DNA of 64,000 bases, from positions 186,001 to 250,000 of the forward strand of contig JAJZBX010000001.1 in assembly GCA_021846325.1 (NCBI GenBank), read 5' to 3'. The position numbers were made by a program, and so were the translations under genes. Numbering within the stretch: the stretch's first letter is position 1; each line of letters opens with the position of its first letter. The notes under the pieces were generated by a model. The model did no database searches, had not been told where the DNA came from, and saw only the letters and a list, made by a program, of their open reading frames with translations. This document shows, in pieces, positions 28,094-36,325 of this stretch. Origin of the DNA: Actinomycetes bacterium (GTDB lineage Bacteria > Actinomycetota > Acidimicrobiia > Acidimicrobiales > RAAP-2).

Positions 28094-28099
28094 TTGGCC

Positions 28100-29383
28100 A
28101 TGAACCTGCGCGACGACTGGAACTTTCGGGGACTGGTTCACCAGACGACGGATGTGTCGCTGCTCGACCGCCTGAGTGCCGGTGGCGTGACGGCCTACAT
28201 CGGTTTTGACCCCACGGCACCGTCGTTGCACCTAGGCGGACTCTTGCAGCTCTGCAATCTGCGACGATTGCAAGCGGCGGGAAATCAGCCGATCGCGCTC
28301 GCCGGCGGTGGTACGGGCTTGATCGGCGATCCGAGTTTCAAGGATGTCGAGCGGCCCCTGCTCACGATGGACCAGTTAGACGCGAACCTCGAGGGGATAC
28401 GTGCGCAACTCGAGAAGTTCCTGGATTTCAGTTCTTCGGCCGGAACCTCACGGGCCCTACTGCTGAACAACGCCACGTGGCTCACCACGATTTCGTTGAC
28501 CGACTTTCTTCGCGACGTCGGCAAACACTTCACGGTGAACCAGATGGTGGCCAAGGAGTCGGTGCGTAGCCGGCTCGAGCGCGACGACGTAGGTCTCTCC
28601 TTTACTGAATTCTCCTACATGTTGTTGCAGGCGTACGACTACCTGCGCCTCCACGTCGACTACGGCTGCTCGCTGCAGTTGGGCGGATCGGACCAGTGGG
28701 GGAACATCACCGCGGGCGCCGAACTGGTGCGCAAAGTAACCGGTCATGCGGTGAGCGGACTGACGTCGCCGTTACTGCTGCGTCCCGACGGACGCAAGTA
28801 CGGCAAGTCCGAAGGTGGCAACGCTCGCGTGTGGCTCGACCCCACGATGACGTCGCCCTTCGAACTGCACCAGTTCTTGCTCAACAGCGAAGATGAGTTG
28901 ACGCCCGTGATGCTGCGGTTCTTCACGTTTCTGGATCACGAGAGCATCGCGGAACTGGACGACGCCGTTCGGCGCGAGCCCCAGCATCGTCGAGCGCAAC
29001 GGGTTCTGGCGCACAGCGTGGTCGAGATGGTGCACGGCGTCGATGCCGCGGTCAAGGCGCAGCGGGCGAGCGACGCACTGTTCAGCGAGTCCATCGCCGA
29101 CGTCGACGAAGCGACGCTGCTTCAGATTGTTGCCGACTCACCGTCGTCGACCATGAGCCGCGAAGAGCTTCGCACCGGCGTAGATCCCGTCGAGGCGTTG
29201 GTCACGACCCAGTTGGCGTCTTCCAAGGGCGAGGCCCGACGATTCCTCGAACAGGGAGGGGTCTACGTCAACAACCGTCGACTCGAGGTCGACCAGCGCG
29301 TCGACCTCTCGATGGCGCTGCACGACCGGTACCTCGTGCTTCGTCGTGGTCCTCGCCAACTGCACCTGGTCGTTGTGGTGTGA
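28100..29383 (+). CDS. tyrS: Tyrosyl-tRNA synthetase
   Basis: Class Ic aminoacyl-tRNA synthetase of 427 residues. YIGFDPTAPSLHLGGLL carries the HIGH-equivalent (HLGG), QLGGSDQWGNI the tyrosine-binding segment and KYGKSEGG the KMSKS-equivalent. A C-terminal S4 domain (about 360-427) follows. The ATG at 28100 is chosen, and the upstream in-frame TTG adds only two codons. No T-box leader is possible given the leaderless-type promoter. The end overlaps the next gene by four bases. Confidence 0.95.
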   Translation: MNLRDDWNFRGLVHQTTDVSLLDRLSAGGVTAYIGFDPTAPSLHLGGLLQLCNLRRLQAAGNQPIALAGGGTGLIGDPSFKDVERPLLTMDQLDANLEGIRAQLEKFLDFSSSAGTSRALLLNNATWLTTISLTDFLRDVGKHFTVNQMVAKESVRSRLERDDVGLSFTEFSYMLLQAYDYLRLHVDYGCSLQLGGSDQWGNITAGAELVRKVTGHAVSGLTSPLLLRPDGRKYGKSEGGNARVWLDPTMTSPFELHQFLLNSEDELTPVMLRFFTFLDHESIAELDDAVRREPQHRRAQRVLAHSVVEMVHGVDAAVKAQRASDALFSESIADVDEATLLQIVADSPSSTMSREELRTGVDPVEALVTTQLASSKGEARRFLEQGGVYVNNRRLEVDQRVDLSMALHDRYLVLRRGPRQLHLVVVV

Positions 29384-29808
29384 TTCGTCGACTGGGGTTG
29401 CTGGTGATGTCTGGGGTGTTGATCTCGGCGTGCGGCACGACCATCTCGGCCGGGTCGGCGTTGCACGGGTGGGTCACGCAGAGTGATTTCGCGTACGCGG
29501 CGACCACGCTCAACACCGACGCGCGCCACGCGGCGAGAGCCCTACGGAACCAGACTACGACGGTGAACCAATTGCATTTGGTTTGCGGCGTACTGCTCTT
29601 TGACACGCAGAGCGCTAATGCGTCCCTGCCAACCCCGGACCAGCAGACGACGGTTCTGCTATCGCGGGCGTACACCGAGTTCGGGGTTGGAGCGCATCAG
29701 TGCTACTCGGCGGGGGCCAGCGCGCGTCGGCGCGACGTGGCACTTCGATCGCTCGAGTCCGGTGCGGCGGCGATGGCTGAAGCCAAGGCGCGTATCGCGG
29801 CCGGTTAG
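29380..29808 (+). CDS. Small putative lipoprotein of unknown function
   Basis: 142 residues with an N-terminal signal sequence and lipobox LISAC (C18), so it is predicted to be secreted and lipid-anchored. The mature part is mostly helical, Ala-rich, with two further Cys (LVCGVLL, HQCYSAG) that could pair outside the cell. It is coupled to tyrS (GTGA). I do not recognise a family. Confidence 0.72.
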   Translation: MIRRLGLLVMSGVLISACGTTISAGSALHGWVTQSDFAYAATTLNTDARHAARALRNQTTTVNQLHLVCGVLLFDTQSANASLPTPDQQTTVLLSRAYTEFGVGAHQCYSAGASARRRDVALRSLESGAAAMAEAKARIAAG

Positions 29809-30032
29809 GACGTCGGGCGGGGACGTAGGTCGATTTCGAGACGCAGAATTCCGTCGCTGAGGCTGGCCACGGCGTCGCCCAGCATGGCGAAGTCCTGAAA
29901 GTCTTGGCGCGCCGCTTCGAGGAATCGTTGGCGTTCAGGACCCTCAACGGGCGGCAATCCGCGCCGTTTCACCGCTTCGGCACGTTCGCGGAATCGAAGG
30001 ACCATGTCGTTGGGGTCAAAGCCATTGCTCAC
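29805..30032 (-). CDS. Small unrecognised helical protein
   Basis: 75 residues, charged and helical (VLRFRERAEAVKRRGLPPVEG, then RQRFLEAARQDFQDFAMLGDAV). It has no membrane segment. It uses GTG with a leaderless-type -10 and overlaps the lipoprotein gene tail to tail by four bases. The clean promoter and protein-like composition support a real gene. Confidence 0.65.
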   Translation of the reverse strand: MSNGFDPNDMVLRFRERAEAVKRRGLPPVEGPERQRFLEAARQDFQDFAMLGDAVASLSDGILRLEIDLRPRPTS

Positions 30033-30038
30033 GCGTCG

Positions 30039-30044
30039 ATGTTA
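30039..30044 (-). promoter_or_regulatory. Putative -10 (TAACAT), leaderless-type
   Basis: Minus-strand TAACAT, 6 bases, then the GTG of the 75-residue gene. Confidence 0.5.
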
Positions 30045-30070
30045 GGGGCTCGAATGGACAGGCGAGTTGG

Positions 30071-30076
30071 TATCAT
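30071..30076 (+). promoter_or_regulatory. Putative -10 (TATCAT) for the small zinc-ribbon gene
   Basis: TATCAT lies about 70 bases before the GTG at 30147. It is close to consensus but has no clear -35. Confidence 0.35.
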
Positions 30077-30146
30077 GGGGTTTCGGCGTGGGAGAGCAGC
30101 GTCGCGGTCGCCGCCAGTTATGGCCCGCGGCCAGTGAGGAGTGAAC

Positions 30147-30359
30147 GTGAAAAAAGGCCGCCACCGTCGATTTGTTGAGGCTCGGGAACTGAAGCGCTCC
30201 ACCGGACCGCGAGCGACGACGTGCGTCGAGTGTGGCGCCGCCCCCGAAGACGTTCACGCCGAGTGGTGCTTGGTCGAAGAAGATCGCTACGACGAGATCC
30301 TCGGCAAATTGCCTCGCCCGACGATGGTTGACGACGACCCGTTGGCCGCCGAAGGCTAG
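30147..30359 (+). CDS. Small basic protein with a CxxC zinc-ribbon-like motif
   Basis: 70 residues: a basic N-terminus (MKKGRHRRFVEARELKRS), then TTCVECGAAPEDVHAEWC, a CxxC plus a later Cys/His that could bind zinc, then an acidic tail. GTG 30147 follows GAGGAG at the right distance, and the GTG six bases earlier overlaps that site. The function is unknown. Tail-to-tail overlap with the Cys-rich gene is four bases. Confidence 0.65.
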   Translation: MKKGRHRRFVEARELKRSTGPRATTCVECGAAPEDVHAEWCLVEEDRYDEILGKLPRPTMVDDDPLAAEG

Positions 30360-31096
30360 CGCCGCCGACGAACCACGGGGTGAGCAACGCGCGTCGAGTT
30401 CGGCTGGCCCCGGCGGTGGTCGATGTACGCGAGCAGGCGCTGGTAGACGTCCTCACCGATCATGGCGACGAGCTCATCACGCATGGAGTCGACCACGCGG
30501 CTTCGCCCAACGAAGGCGTCCGGCGTGTCGGTGCACCACCAGTGGAAGTCTGAGCCGCCAGCGCCCCAATCGCGTCGCTCCCATTGTGCGATGCGGGTGA
30601 TGACGTGCCCGTCTTCGACAACCTGGTCGTCACGGTGCAGGGGCAGCTGCCAGCAGACGTCGGGCTTGAGTGGGATGTAGCTCTCATCGTTATCGATCGC
30701 CATGACGTGCAGCGCGCATCCCGGCCCGCGAGCGAAGTCCGGTCGGTTCAAAAAGATGCAGGCGTCCTGGGCCAGCCGGGTGACAATCTCGCCGTTGGGC
30801 TTTACCCTCGTCGTACCGCGCGTCCCGCGAGACTTGAACTGCCACTGATCCGACGTCAAGCGTTGCGCCGCTCGTTCGACGCGCTGGCGATCCTCCTCGT
30901 CGGTGAAGTGCGCACCATAACTACAGCAACCCTGGACGAGTTCGGGCGTTGGCCCCGTCAGAACCCCCTGGCAACCACGTCCAAAGATGCAGGTCCACTG
31001 GCTCTCGAGAAACGTGACGTCAAACATCCAGGTCCGCCGTTCACGTTCGTCGTCGAAGCTAATCCATTCGTGGGCGTCGTTGGGTATCGCGGTCAC
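30356..31096 (-). CDS. Cys-rich conserved-type protein, possible metal or Fe-S binder
   Basis: A 246-residue soluble protein with eight Cys in the pattern WTCIFGRGCQG, VQGCCSYGAHF, DACIFLNR, GPGCALH, DVCWQL and WWCTDT, plus conserved-looking His and Asp (CALHVMAIDND, HWWCTDTPDAF). The spacing recalls zinc- or iron-chelating YkgJ/DUF3109-like proteins but I cannot name the family firmly. It is divergent from the Fe-S carrier gene nfu over only 54 bases, which hints at an Fe-S or metal role. It starts at GTG with a leaderless-type -10. Confidence 0.75.
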   Translation of the reverse strand: MTAIPNDAHEWISFDDERERRTWMFDVTFLESQWTCIFGRGCQGVLTGPTPELVQGCCSYGAHFTDEEDRQRVERAAQRLTSDQWQFKSRGTRGTTRVKPNGEIVTRLAQDACIFLNRPDFARGPGCALHVMAIDNDESYIPLKPDVCWQLPLHRDDQVVEDGHVITRIAQWERRDWGAGGSDFHWWCTDTPDAFVGRSRVVDSMRDELVAMIGEDVYQRLLAYIDHRRGQPNSTRVAHPVVRRRR

Positions 31097-31102
31097 GGCA
31101 CG

Positions 31103-31108
31103 AAACTA
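31103..31108 (-). promoter_or_regulatory. Putative -10 (TAGTTT) of the Cys-rich gene, leaderless-type
   Basis: Minus-strand TAGTTT, 6 bases, then GTG. It lies 30 bases from the opposing nfu -10, so the two promoters must share control DNA. Confidence 0.45.
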
Positions 31109-31138
31109 CTTCGTCGTCGTGTTCACGTATCGCACCTC

Positions 31139-31144
31139 TAGACT
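31139..31144 (+). promoter_or_regulatory. Putative -10 (TAGACT) of nfu, leaderless-type
   Basis: TAGACT, 6 bases, then ATG 31151. Confidence 0.55.
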
Positions 31145-31150
31145 TTAACT

Positions 31151-31804
31151 ATGACCACGGTTGAGACTTTCGACATTCTCACGATGACCGACGACGCGCG
31201 CAACGTCGTGATCGACGCGCTGGCCAACGAGCCGCGCAGCGAAGAGCTAGCGCTGTTCGTCGAAGTGACCGGTACGCGCGCCGGGAGCTACACCTACGAC
31301 CTCTACTTTTCGGATCGAGTGGACGCGCCCTCCGGCGCGGTGGTGGGCCGCGACGGCGACGTGACCATCGTGGTGCTGGCCACGAGTGTCGACCGGCTGC
31401 GCGGCAGTCGACTCGAGTTTTCGCCCGACGGTGGCGGCGGCCTCGTCCTCGTCAACCCGAACGTCCCCACACCACAAGAACGTCATCCCGGGGTTCCGAG
31501 TGACATTCTGGCCTTCGGCGTCGAGGGGCCGCTGGCGCGGCGCGCGGTCGAGGTTCTCGAGTCGACGATCAATCCGTCGATCGCGGCGCACGGTGGCGTT
31601 GCCGACCTCGTCGCGATGGATGAGCAGACTCGGGTTGCCTACATCATGATGGGCGGGGGTTGTCAAGGATGCTCACTGAGTCGGATGACGCTATCTCAGG
31701 GGATTGAGACCGCGCTGGTGGAAGCTATTCCCGAGTTGACGAGCGTCGTCGACGTCACGGATCACGCTTCCGGTGCGAATCCCTTCTACAGCGAGGACCA
31801 CTAG
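31151..31804 (+). CDS. nfuA: NfuA-like Fe-S cluster carrier (degenerate A-type domain plus NifU C-terminal domain)
   Basis: 217 residues with two domains. Residues about 10-105 resemble an A-type (HesB/IscA) fold that has lost its Cys ligands. Residues about 130-205 are the NifU C-terminal domain with NPSIAAHGGVADLV and MGGGCQGCSLSRMTL, whose CxxC holds a 4Fe-4S cluster at a dimer interface. The family delivers clusters to apoproteins such as aconitase or respiratory enzymes. Confidence 0.9.
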   Translation: MTTVETFDILTMTDDARNVVIDALANEPRSEELALFVEVTGTRAGSYTYDLYFSDRVDAPSGAVVGRDGDVTIVVLATSVDRLRGSRLEFSPDGGGGLVLVNPNVPTPQERHPGVPSDILAFGVEGPLARRAVEVLESTINPSIAAHGGVADLVAMDEQTRVAYIMMGGGCQGCSLSRMTLSQGIETALVEAIPELTSVVDVTDHASGANPFYSEDH

Positions 31805-31823
31805 GGGATTGAGCCGCGTGCTC

Positions 31824-31829
31824 TAGAAT
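31824..31829 (+). promoter_or_regulatory. Putative -10 (TAGAAT) of aroC, leaderless-type
   Basis: TAGAAT, 6 bases, then the aroC ATG. Confidence 0.55.
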
Positions 31830-31835
31830 CAGGCG

Positions 31836-33020
31836 ATGTTGCGCTTCCTGACCGCTGGTGAGAGTCATGGGCCGTCGCTCACGGTGATCGTCGAGGGCCT
31901 ACCGGCGGGACTCGAGGTGCTCGAAGGGGAGATCGCCGACGAACTGGCGAGGCGGCGACTCGGCTTCGGCCGAGGCCCGCGGATGCGATTCGAGCGCGAC
32001 GTTCTGCGACTTTCGGGCGGCATTCGACACGGCCGTACGCTCGGCTCCCCGGTGGCAATCGAGATTCTCAATTCGGAATGGCCCAAGTGGGAAAAAGAGA
32101 TGTCCGCGGCGCCGGGAGTTCCCACGAAGCGCCTGACGGCACCACGACCGGGCCACGCCGATCTGGCGGGCATGCAGAAGTACGGATTCGACGACGCGCG
32201 CGACGTTCTGGAGCGCGCGAGCGCGCGCGAGACCGCCGCTCGGGTGGCCGCCGGCTCGTTGGCCAAGTCACTCCTTGCCACCATCGGCGTCTCGGTGATT
32301 AGTCACGTTGTGCGTATCGGTGCGGTGGCCGCCGCCGACGCGCGACCGGGATCGAACGACCTCGTCGCGGTAGACGCCAGCGAGGTGCGGTGCTTCGACC
32401 CGACGTCCGCGGCCAAGATGATTGCCGAGATCAAGGCAGCGGCGAAGGAGGGCGACTCCCTGGGTGGTATCGCCGAGGTCATCGCGTTCGGCGTACCGGT
32501 CGGCCTCGGTAGTTACGTGCACTGGGACCGAAAGCTCGACGGGCTCTTGGCCGGAGCCCTGATGAGCATTCAGGCGGTCAAGGCGGTAGAGATCGGCGAC
32601 GGGATCGCCCAAGCCGCCCAACGCGGCAGCGTCGCGCATGACGCGATTGTGCGCGACGAACGAGCGACGTCATCGGGCGGATTGGCGCGGCGCAGCGATC
32701 ACGCGGGCGGTATCGAAGGCGGCGTATCCTCGGGCGCGCCAATCATCGTGAAGGTCGCCATGAAGCCGCTGGCAACGTTGAATCGGCCGACGTTGGAGAC
32801 GGTGGACCTCGCCACCGGCGAATCCACCGTCTCGTTCAAGGAACGCACCGACGTCACCGCCGTGCCCGCACTCGGCGTTGTCGCCGAGGCGATGGTGGCG
32901 TTGGTAGTGGCGAACGAGGCGCTACGCAAATTTGGCGGCGATTCGGTCATCGAGTTTGTGCGCAACCACGACGCGTTCGTCACGAGCCTGGCTGCGTCGG
33001 CGCCGTCGGTTCGCACCTAG
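31836..33020 (+). CDS. aroC: Chorismate synthase AroC
   Basis: FMN-dependent last enzyme of the shikimate pathway (EPSP to chorismate). 394 residues with the three family blocks: GESHGPSLT (residues 8-16), the central DVLERASARETAARVAAG and HDAIVRDERATSSGG, and the C-terminal SDHAGGIEGGVSSG. It heads an aro operon, and the gap to aroK is two bases. Confidence 0.96.
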   Translation: MLRFLTAGESHGPSLTVIVEGLPAGLEVLEGEIADELARRRLGFGRGPRMRFERDVLRLSGGIRHGRTLGSPVAIEILNSEWPKWEKEMSAAPGVPTKRLTAPRPGHADLAGMQKYGFDDARDVLERASARETAARVAAGSLAKSLLATIGVSVISHVVRIGAVAAADARPGSNDLVAVDASEVRCFDPTSAAKMIAEIKAAAKEGDSLGGIAEVIAFGVPVGLGSYVHWDRKLDGLLAGALMSIQAVKAVEIGDGIAQAAQRGSVAHDAIVRDERATSSGGLARRSDHAGGIEGGVSSGAPIIVKVAMKPLATLNRPTLETVDLATGESTVSFKERTDVTAVPALGVVAEAMVALVVANEALRKFGGDSVIEFVRNHDAFVTSLAASAPSVRT

Positions 33021-33022
33021 CC

Positions 33023-33517
33023 GTGGCTCGACTGGTTTTGGTCGGTCTGCCGGGAAGCGGTAAGTCGACCGTGGCCCTCGCGTTGGGACGCGCACTTGGT
33101 GTGACGACGTGTGACACTGACGACACCATCGCCGAGCGAGTCGGTTCGACGGTGGGTGACTATCTGCGAGCCGTGGGGGAGGCCACGTTTCGATCGGTCG
33201 AGCTGGCGGCGCTACTCGACTGCGTGGGTCACGACGCGGTCGTCGCGACTGGCGGGGGCGTTGTCGAGTCTGAGTCGGCGCGCGATCTGCTCGCGCGTGA
33301 GTTGACGGTGTGGTTGGATGCACCCGACGAGGTCTTAGTCGGTCGGATCGCGGGCGGGGATCGCCCGCTGCTGGGTGCCGAACCCGCGTACGCCATCGCC
33401 GCACTCCGTAGGAAACGTTCAGCGTGGTACGAGGCCGTGGCCACGGCACGCGTCGATGCGACCGGGTCCGTGGAGGATGTATCGGCACGAGTTCGCCGTG
33501 CGATGATTGCCACATGA
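33023..33517 (+). CDS. aroK: Shikimate kinase AroK
   Basis: NMP-kinase-fold enzyme (shikimate to shikimate-3-phosphate). 164 residues: Walker A GLPGSGKST (8-16), DTDD (shikimate-binding Asp), FRSVE (conserved Arg) and ATGGGVV. It starts with GTG two bases after aroC and overlaps aroB by four (ATGA). Confidence 0.95.
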   Translation: MARLVLVGLPGSGKSTVALALGRALGVTTCDTDDTIAERVGSTVGDYLRAVGEATFRSVELAALLDCVGHDAVVATGGGVVESESARDLLARELTVWLDAPDEVLVGRIAGGDRPLLGAEPAYAIAALRRKRSAWYEAVATARVDATGSVEDVSARVRRAMIAT

Positions 33518-34563
33518 GTATCCACGTCGACCTGGGTGAGCGCGGGTACGACGTGATCACCGCACCGGACGCGCGCCGCGAGTTGTCCGGCGTGATCGCC
33601 CGGCGATTGCCTCGCGCGCGCGCGGCGGCCGTCGTCACCGCCGCGTCACTGGTCGACCAGCCGTGGTTCGACGTCGACACCGGGCTGGTGCAGCACGTCG
33701 TCATCGTGCCCGACGGTGAAGCCGCCAAAACGCTGGCCGCGGTCGAGTATCTCTGTGAACGCTTCGCCACGCTGGGACTGTCGCGCGACGACGTGGTCGT
33801 CGCGATTGGTGGCGGCGCGGTCACCGACGTGGCGGGCTTCGCCGCGGCGGTGTACCTGCGAGGGATTGCGGTCGTGCACGTACCGACGTCGCTGGTGGGT
33901 CAGGTCGATGCCGCGGTGGGCGGCAAGACCGGGGTGAATTTGACCGTGGGCAAGAACCTGGTCGGCGCGTTTCATCAGCCACTCGCCGTGTTGTGCGATG
34001 TCGCAACGCTCGAAACGCTGCCCGCGCGCGAACTGCGAAGTGGACGCGGCGAGCTCGCGAAGTGTTGGTTATTGGAACGTCGCGATTCCGACGCGATTGC
34101 GGCGACGACGCGTAGCGAGTTGGTGAGCATGGCGGTGGAGTTCAAGGCCTCGATCGTCGCCGCCGACGAGCGCGAGTTGGGGAGTCGCGCTCTGTTGAAT
34201 TACGGGCATACGCTCGGCCACGCCATCGAGCTCCTCGTGCTCGCTCGCGACGCGAACGAGTTGCGCCACGGTGAGGCGGTCTCGATCGGACTAGCGTTCG
34301 CGGCGCGGTTGGCTCACGCGCTGGGACGAGTTGGCAACGACGTCATCCGCTACCACGACGCGGTGCTCGACGGCTTTGACGTACCGCGACGGCTGCCACG
34401 TGGGTTGGGCGCTGAAGCACTGGTGGATCTCATGCTGCGCGACAAGAAGGCTCGCCACGACCTCACCTTCGTGCTCGATGGACCCAACGGTTTCGAGGTC
34501 GTGTCGGGCATCGATCCCCTAGTGGTTGGCGCCCAGATCGATCGGTTTCGCGATGAGCAGTGA
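33514..34563 (+). CDS. aroB: 3-Dehydroquinate synthase AroB
   Basis: NAD- and zinc-dependent enzyme (DAHP to 3-dehydroquinate). 349 residues: GGGAVTDVAGFAAAVYLRGI, PTSLVGQVDAAVGGKTGVN, KNLVGAFHQP, the zinc site in LNYGHTLGHAIE, and RHGEAVSIGL. ATG 33514 overlaps the aroK stop, and the earlier in-frame codon at 33424 lies inside aroK. Confidence 0.96.
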   Translation: MSIHVDLGERGYDVITAPDARRELSGVIARRLPRARAAAVVTAASLVDQPWFDVDTGLVQHVVIVPDGEAAKTLAAVEYLCERFATLGLSRDDVVVAIGGGAVTDVAGFAAAVYLRGIAVVHVPTSLVGQVDAAVGGKTGVNLTVGKNLVGAFHQPLAVLCDVATLETLPARELRSGRGELAKCWLLERRDSDAIAATTRSELVSMAVEFKASIVAADERELGSRALLNYGHTLGHAIELLVLARDANELRHGEAVSIGLAFAARLAHALGRVGNDVIRYHDAVLDGFDVPRRLPRGLGAEALVDLMLRDKKARHDLTFVLDGPNGFEVVSGIDPLVVGAQIDRFRDEQ

Positions 34564-34792
34564 ATGGCGCGAGCGAGATAGTCTGGCCGCGGAGGTCGGT
34601 ATGGTTGCACGACGGCGATCGGGACTGGCGACCTGGGCGCGGTGTGGCGTGACCACCGCGTACGTATTGGGTCGTGATGGTGACGCTCGCGTGGCGCGAC
34701 CATGGTCAAGGAACGCGGCGTCGCTAGTCGCGAGAAGCGACGTTGTTGTGGCGCGACGCTGGCGCAACGTTGGTCCGAGAGTCGCTCGATGA
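34553..34792 (+). CDS. Doubtful small frame between aroB and aroQ
   Basis: A 79-codon frame that overlaps the end of aroB by 11 bases and the aroQ start by four (ATGA), exactly the coupling seen between true genes here. Against it, the product is Arg-rich (RRRSGLATWARCG, VVVARRWRNVGPRVAR) with no recognisable motif, as expected from a noncoding frame. If it is not a gene, the 225 bases between aroB and aroQ are unexplained. Confidence 0.3.
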   Translation: MSSEWRERDSLAAEVGMVARRRSGLATWARCGVTTAYVLGRDGDARVARPWSRNAASLVARSDVVVARRWRNVGPRVAR

Positions 34793-35256
34793 GTGAGGAT
34801 TCCGCGGGTACCGAGGCGCGGCGCGCTGAACTGTTGCTGCTGTCTGGACCGAATCTCGATGAGCTGGGCGTGCGTGACCTTGCCGTCTACGGCCGATCGA
34901 CGCTGGCGGACCACGTCAACCGGGTGAGCGCTTTGGCTGACGCGCAGGGACTGGTCGTGCGACACCGGCAGTCCAATTTCGAAGGTGATCTCATTGAGGC
35001 GGTGCACGCGGCTCGCGAGACCGCGTTGGCGATCATCATCAATGCCGGAGCGCTCTCCCACACGTCGTGGGCGCTCGCGGACGCCCTCGCAACGTTTCCG
35101 GGGATCAAGGTGGAAGTGCATCTGTCGAATCCCGCGGCTCGTGAGCCCTATCGTCACGTCAGTACCTTGGCCGGGGTCGTCAATGGCACCGTAGCGGGAT
35201 TTGGAGCGCTCAGCTACGACCTCGCGCTGACCGCGGTGGTCGCCCTCTTGGCGTGA
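34789..35256 (+). CDS. aroQ: Type II 3-dehydroquinate dehydratase AroQ
   Basis: Dodecameric dehydratase (3-dehydroquinate to 3-dehydroshikimate). The 155-residue product is divergent in the family motifs (LLSGPNLDELGVRDLAVYG, QSNFEG, INAGALSHTS, EVHLSN) but keeps the active-site set: R29, Y34, N85, H91, D98, H111, R118, R122. The ATG at 34789 gives the family length, and the upstream ATG at 34702 adds an Arg-rich, unlikely extension. Confidence 0.93.
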   Translation: MSEDSAGTEARRAELLLLSGPNLDELGVRDLAVYGRSTLADHVNRVSALADAQGLVVRHRQSNFEGDLIEAVHAARETALAIIINAGALSHTSWALADALATFPGIKVEVHLSNPAAREPYRHVSTLAGVVNGTVAGFGALSYDLALTAVVALLA

Positions 35257-35283
35257 GGTGTGCCGTGGGCGCGGGCGGTTGCC

Positions 35284-35289
35284 TAGACT
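35284..35289 (+). promoter_or_regulatory. Putative -10 (TAGACT) of efp
   Basis: TAGACT lies 32 bases before the efp ATG and gives a short leader with a GAAAGG ribosome site. Confidence 0.5.
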
Positions 35290-35321
35290 AGGGCGCGCAA
35301 CTTTTTGAAAGGTCCCCGGTG

Positions 35322-35885
35322 ATGGCCGCCATATCCAGCAACGACATTAAGAACGGTATCACGCTGAAAATCGAAGACGGCCTGTTCACGGTGGTTGAGT
35401 TTCAGCACGTCAAGCCGGGTAAGGGCGGAGCGTTCGTGCGCACCAAGTTGCGCAACGCCCGGTCGGGTGCGGTGATTGAACGAACGTACCGATCGGACGA
35501 ACGCCTCGAACAGGCCATCATTGACAAGCGCGACATGCAGTACCTCTACCGTGACGGCGACGATTACGTCTTCATGGACCAGTCGTCGTATGATCAGGTG
35601 TCCGTCGCGGCGAAGAGCCTCGGCGATGCGTCGAACTTCCTGGTCGAAACGGGTAAGGCGATGTTGGTGCTGTTCAACGACGAAATCATCGGGATCGAGT
35701 TGCCGGCGTCGGTCGAGTTGCGCATCGCCGAGACCGAACCAGGCATTCAGGGCGACCGCGTCTCGGGGGCTCGCAAACCGGCGACGCTCGAGACTGGGTA
35801 CGTGGTTCAGGTCCCGCTCTTCGTCGGTCCCGGCGAGGTCATCAAGGTAGACACGCGCACCGGTGACTACATCACGCGGGCCTAG
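35322..35885 (+). CDS. efp: Translation elongation factor P
   Basis: tRNA-shaped factor that rescues ribosomes stalled at polyproline. 187 residues in three beta-barrel domains. Domain I has HVKPGKGGAFVRTKLRN, with K34 at the loop tip that reaches the peptidyl-transfer centre, and the C-terminal OB domain ends GEVIKVDTRTGDYITRA. GTG 35319 immediately upstream is an alternative start. It is followed closely by nusB. Confidence 0.96.
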   Translation: MAAISSNDIKNGITLKIEDGLFTVVEFQHVKPGKGGAFVRTKLRNARSGAVIERTYRSDERLEQAIIDKRDMQYLYRDGDDYVFMDQSSYDQVSVAAKSLGDASNFLVETGKAMLVLFNDEIIGIELPASVELRIAETEPGIQGDRVSGARKPATLETGYVVQVPLFVGPGEVIKVDTRTGDYITRA

Positions 35886-35910
35886 TGCGCACCACGACGA
35901 TGGTGCACCG

Positions 35911-36315
35911 ATGAGTGAACTCGGTAGTCAACGGCACCGGGCCCGTGAGCGTGCACTGGAGATCTTGTACGAGGCGACAATGAAGGCGAGGCCCATTCGG
36001 GAAATCCGGTTGGCGCTGGCGCTCGTTCCGGATCCGTACGTGATGCAACTTCTTGAAGCGGTGGAGCTGAACGAGTCGCGCGCCAACGAATTGATCGCCG
36101 CCAATTCTCGAGCGTGGACGATAGATCGACTGGCCCTCGTCGATCGGTTGATCATGACATTGGCCATCGGCGAGCTGCTGATGGCGGACCGACCACCGAC
36201 GGCCGTGGTGCTCAACGAAGCCGTTGAGCTGGCGCGCACCTTTTCGACCGATGACTCACCCGCCTTTGTCAATGGCGTCCTGGCGGCGTGCGCCGCCAGC
36301 CTTTTCTCGGACTAG
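35911..36315 (+). CDS. nusB: Transcription antitermination factor NusB
   Basis: All-helical RNA-binding factor that works with S10 in rRNA antitermination. 134 residues: RHRARERALEILYEATMK (Arg-rich boxA-binding start), LVDRLIMTLAIGELL, and PPTAVVLNEAVELARTFS near the end. ATG 35911 gives the normal family length. In many actinobacteria pyrR or bldD-pyrR follows nusB, but here the oxidase island intervenes. Confidence 0.94.
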   Translation: MSELGSQRHRARERALEILYEATMKARPIREIRLALALVPDPYVMQLLEAVELNESRANELIAANSRAWTIDRLALVDRLIMTLAIGELLMADRPPTAVVLNEAVELARTFSTDDSPAFVNGVLAACAASLFSD

Positions 36316-36325
36316 GAGCGACGCT

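Noticed and set aside
33424..33513. Longer aroB start inside aroK
   Set aside because: The extension is out of frame with and inside aroK. ATG 33514 overlaps the aroK stop in the operon's usual ATGA manner and gives the family N-terminus.
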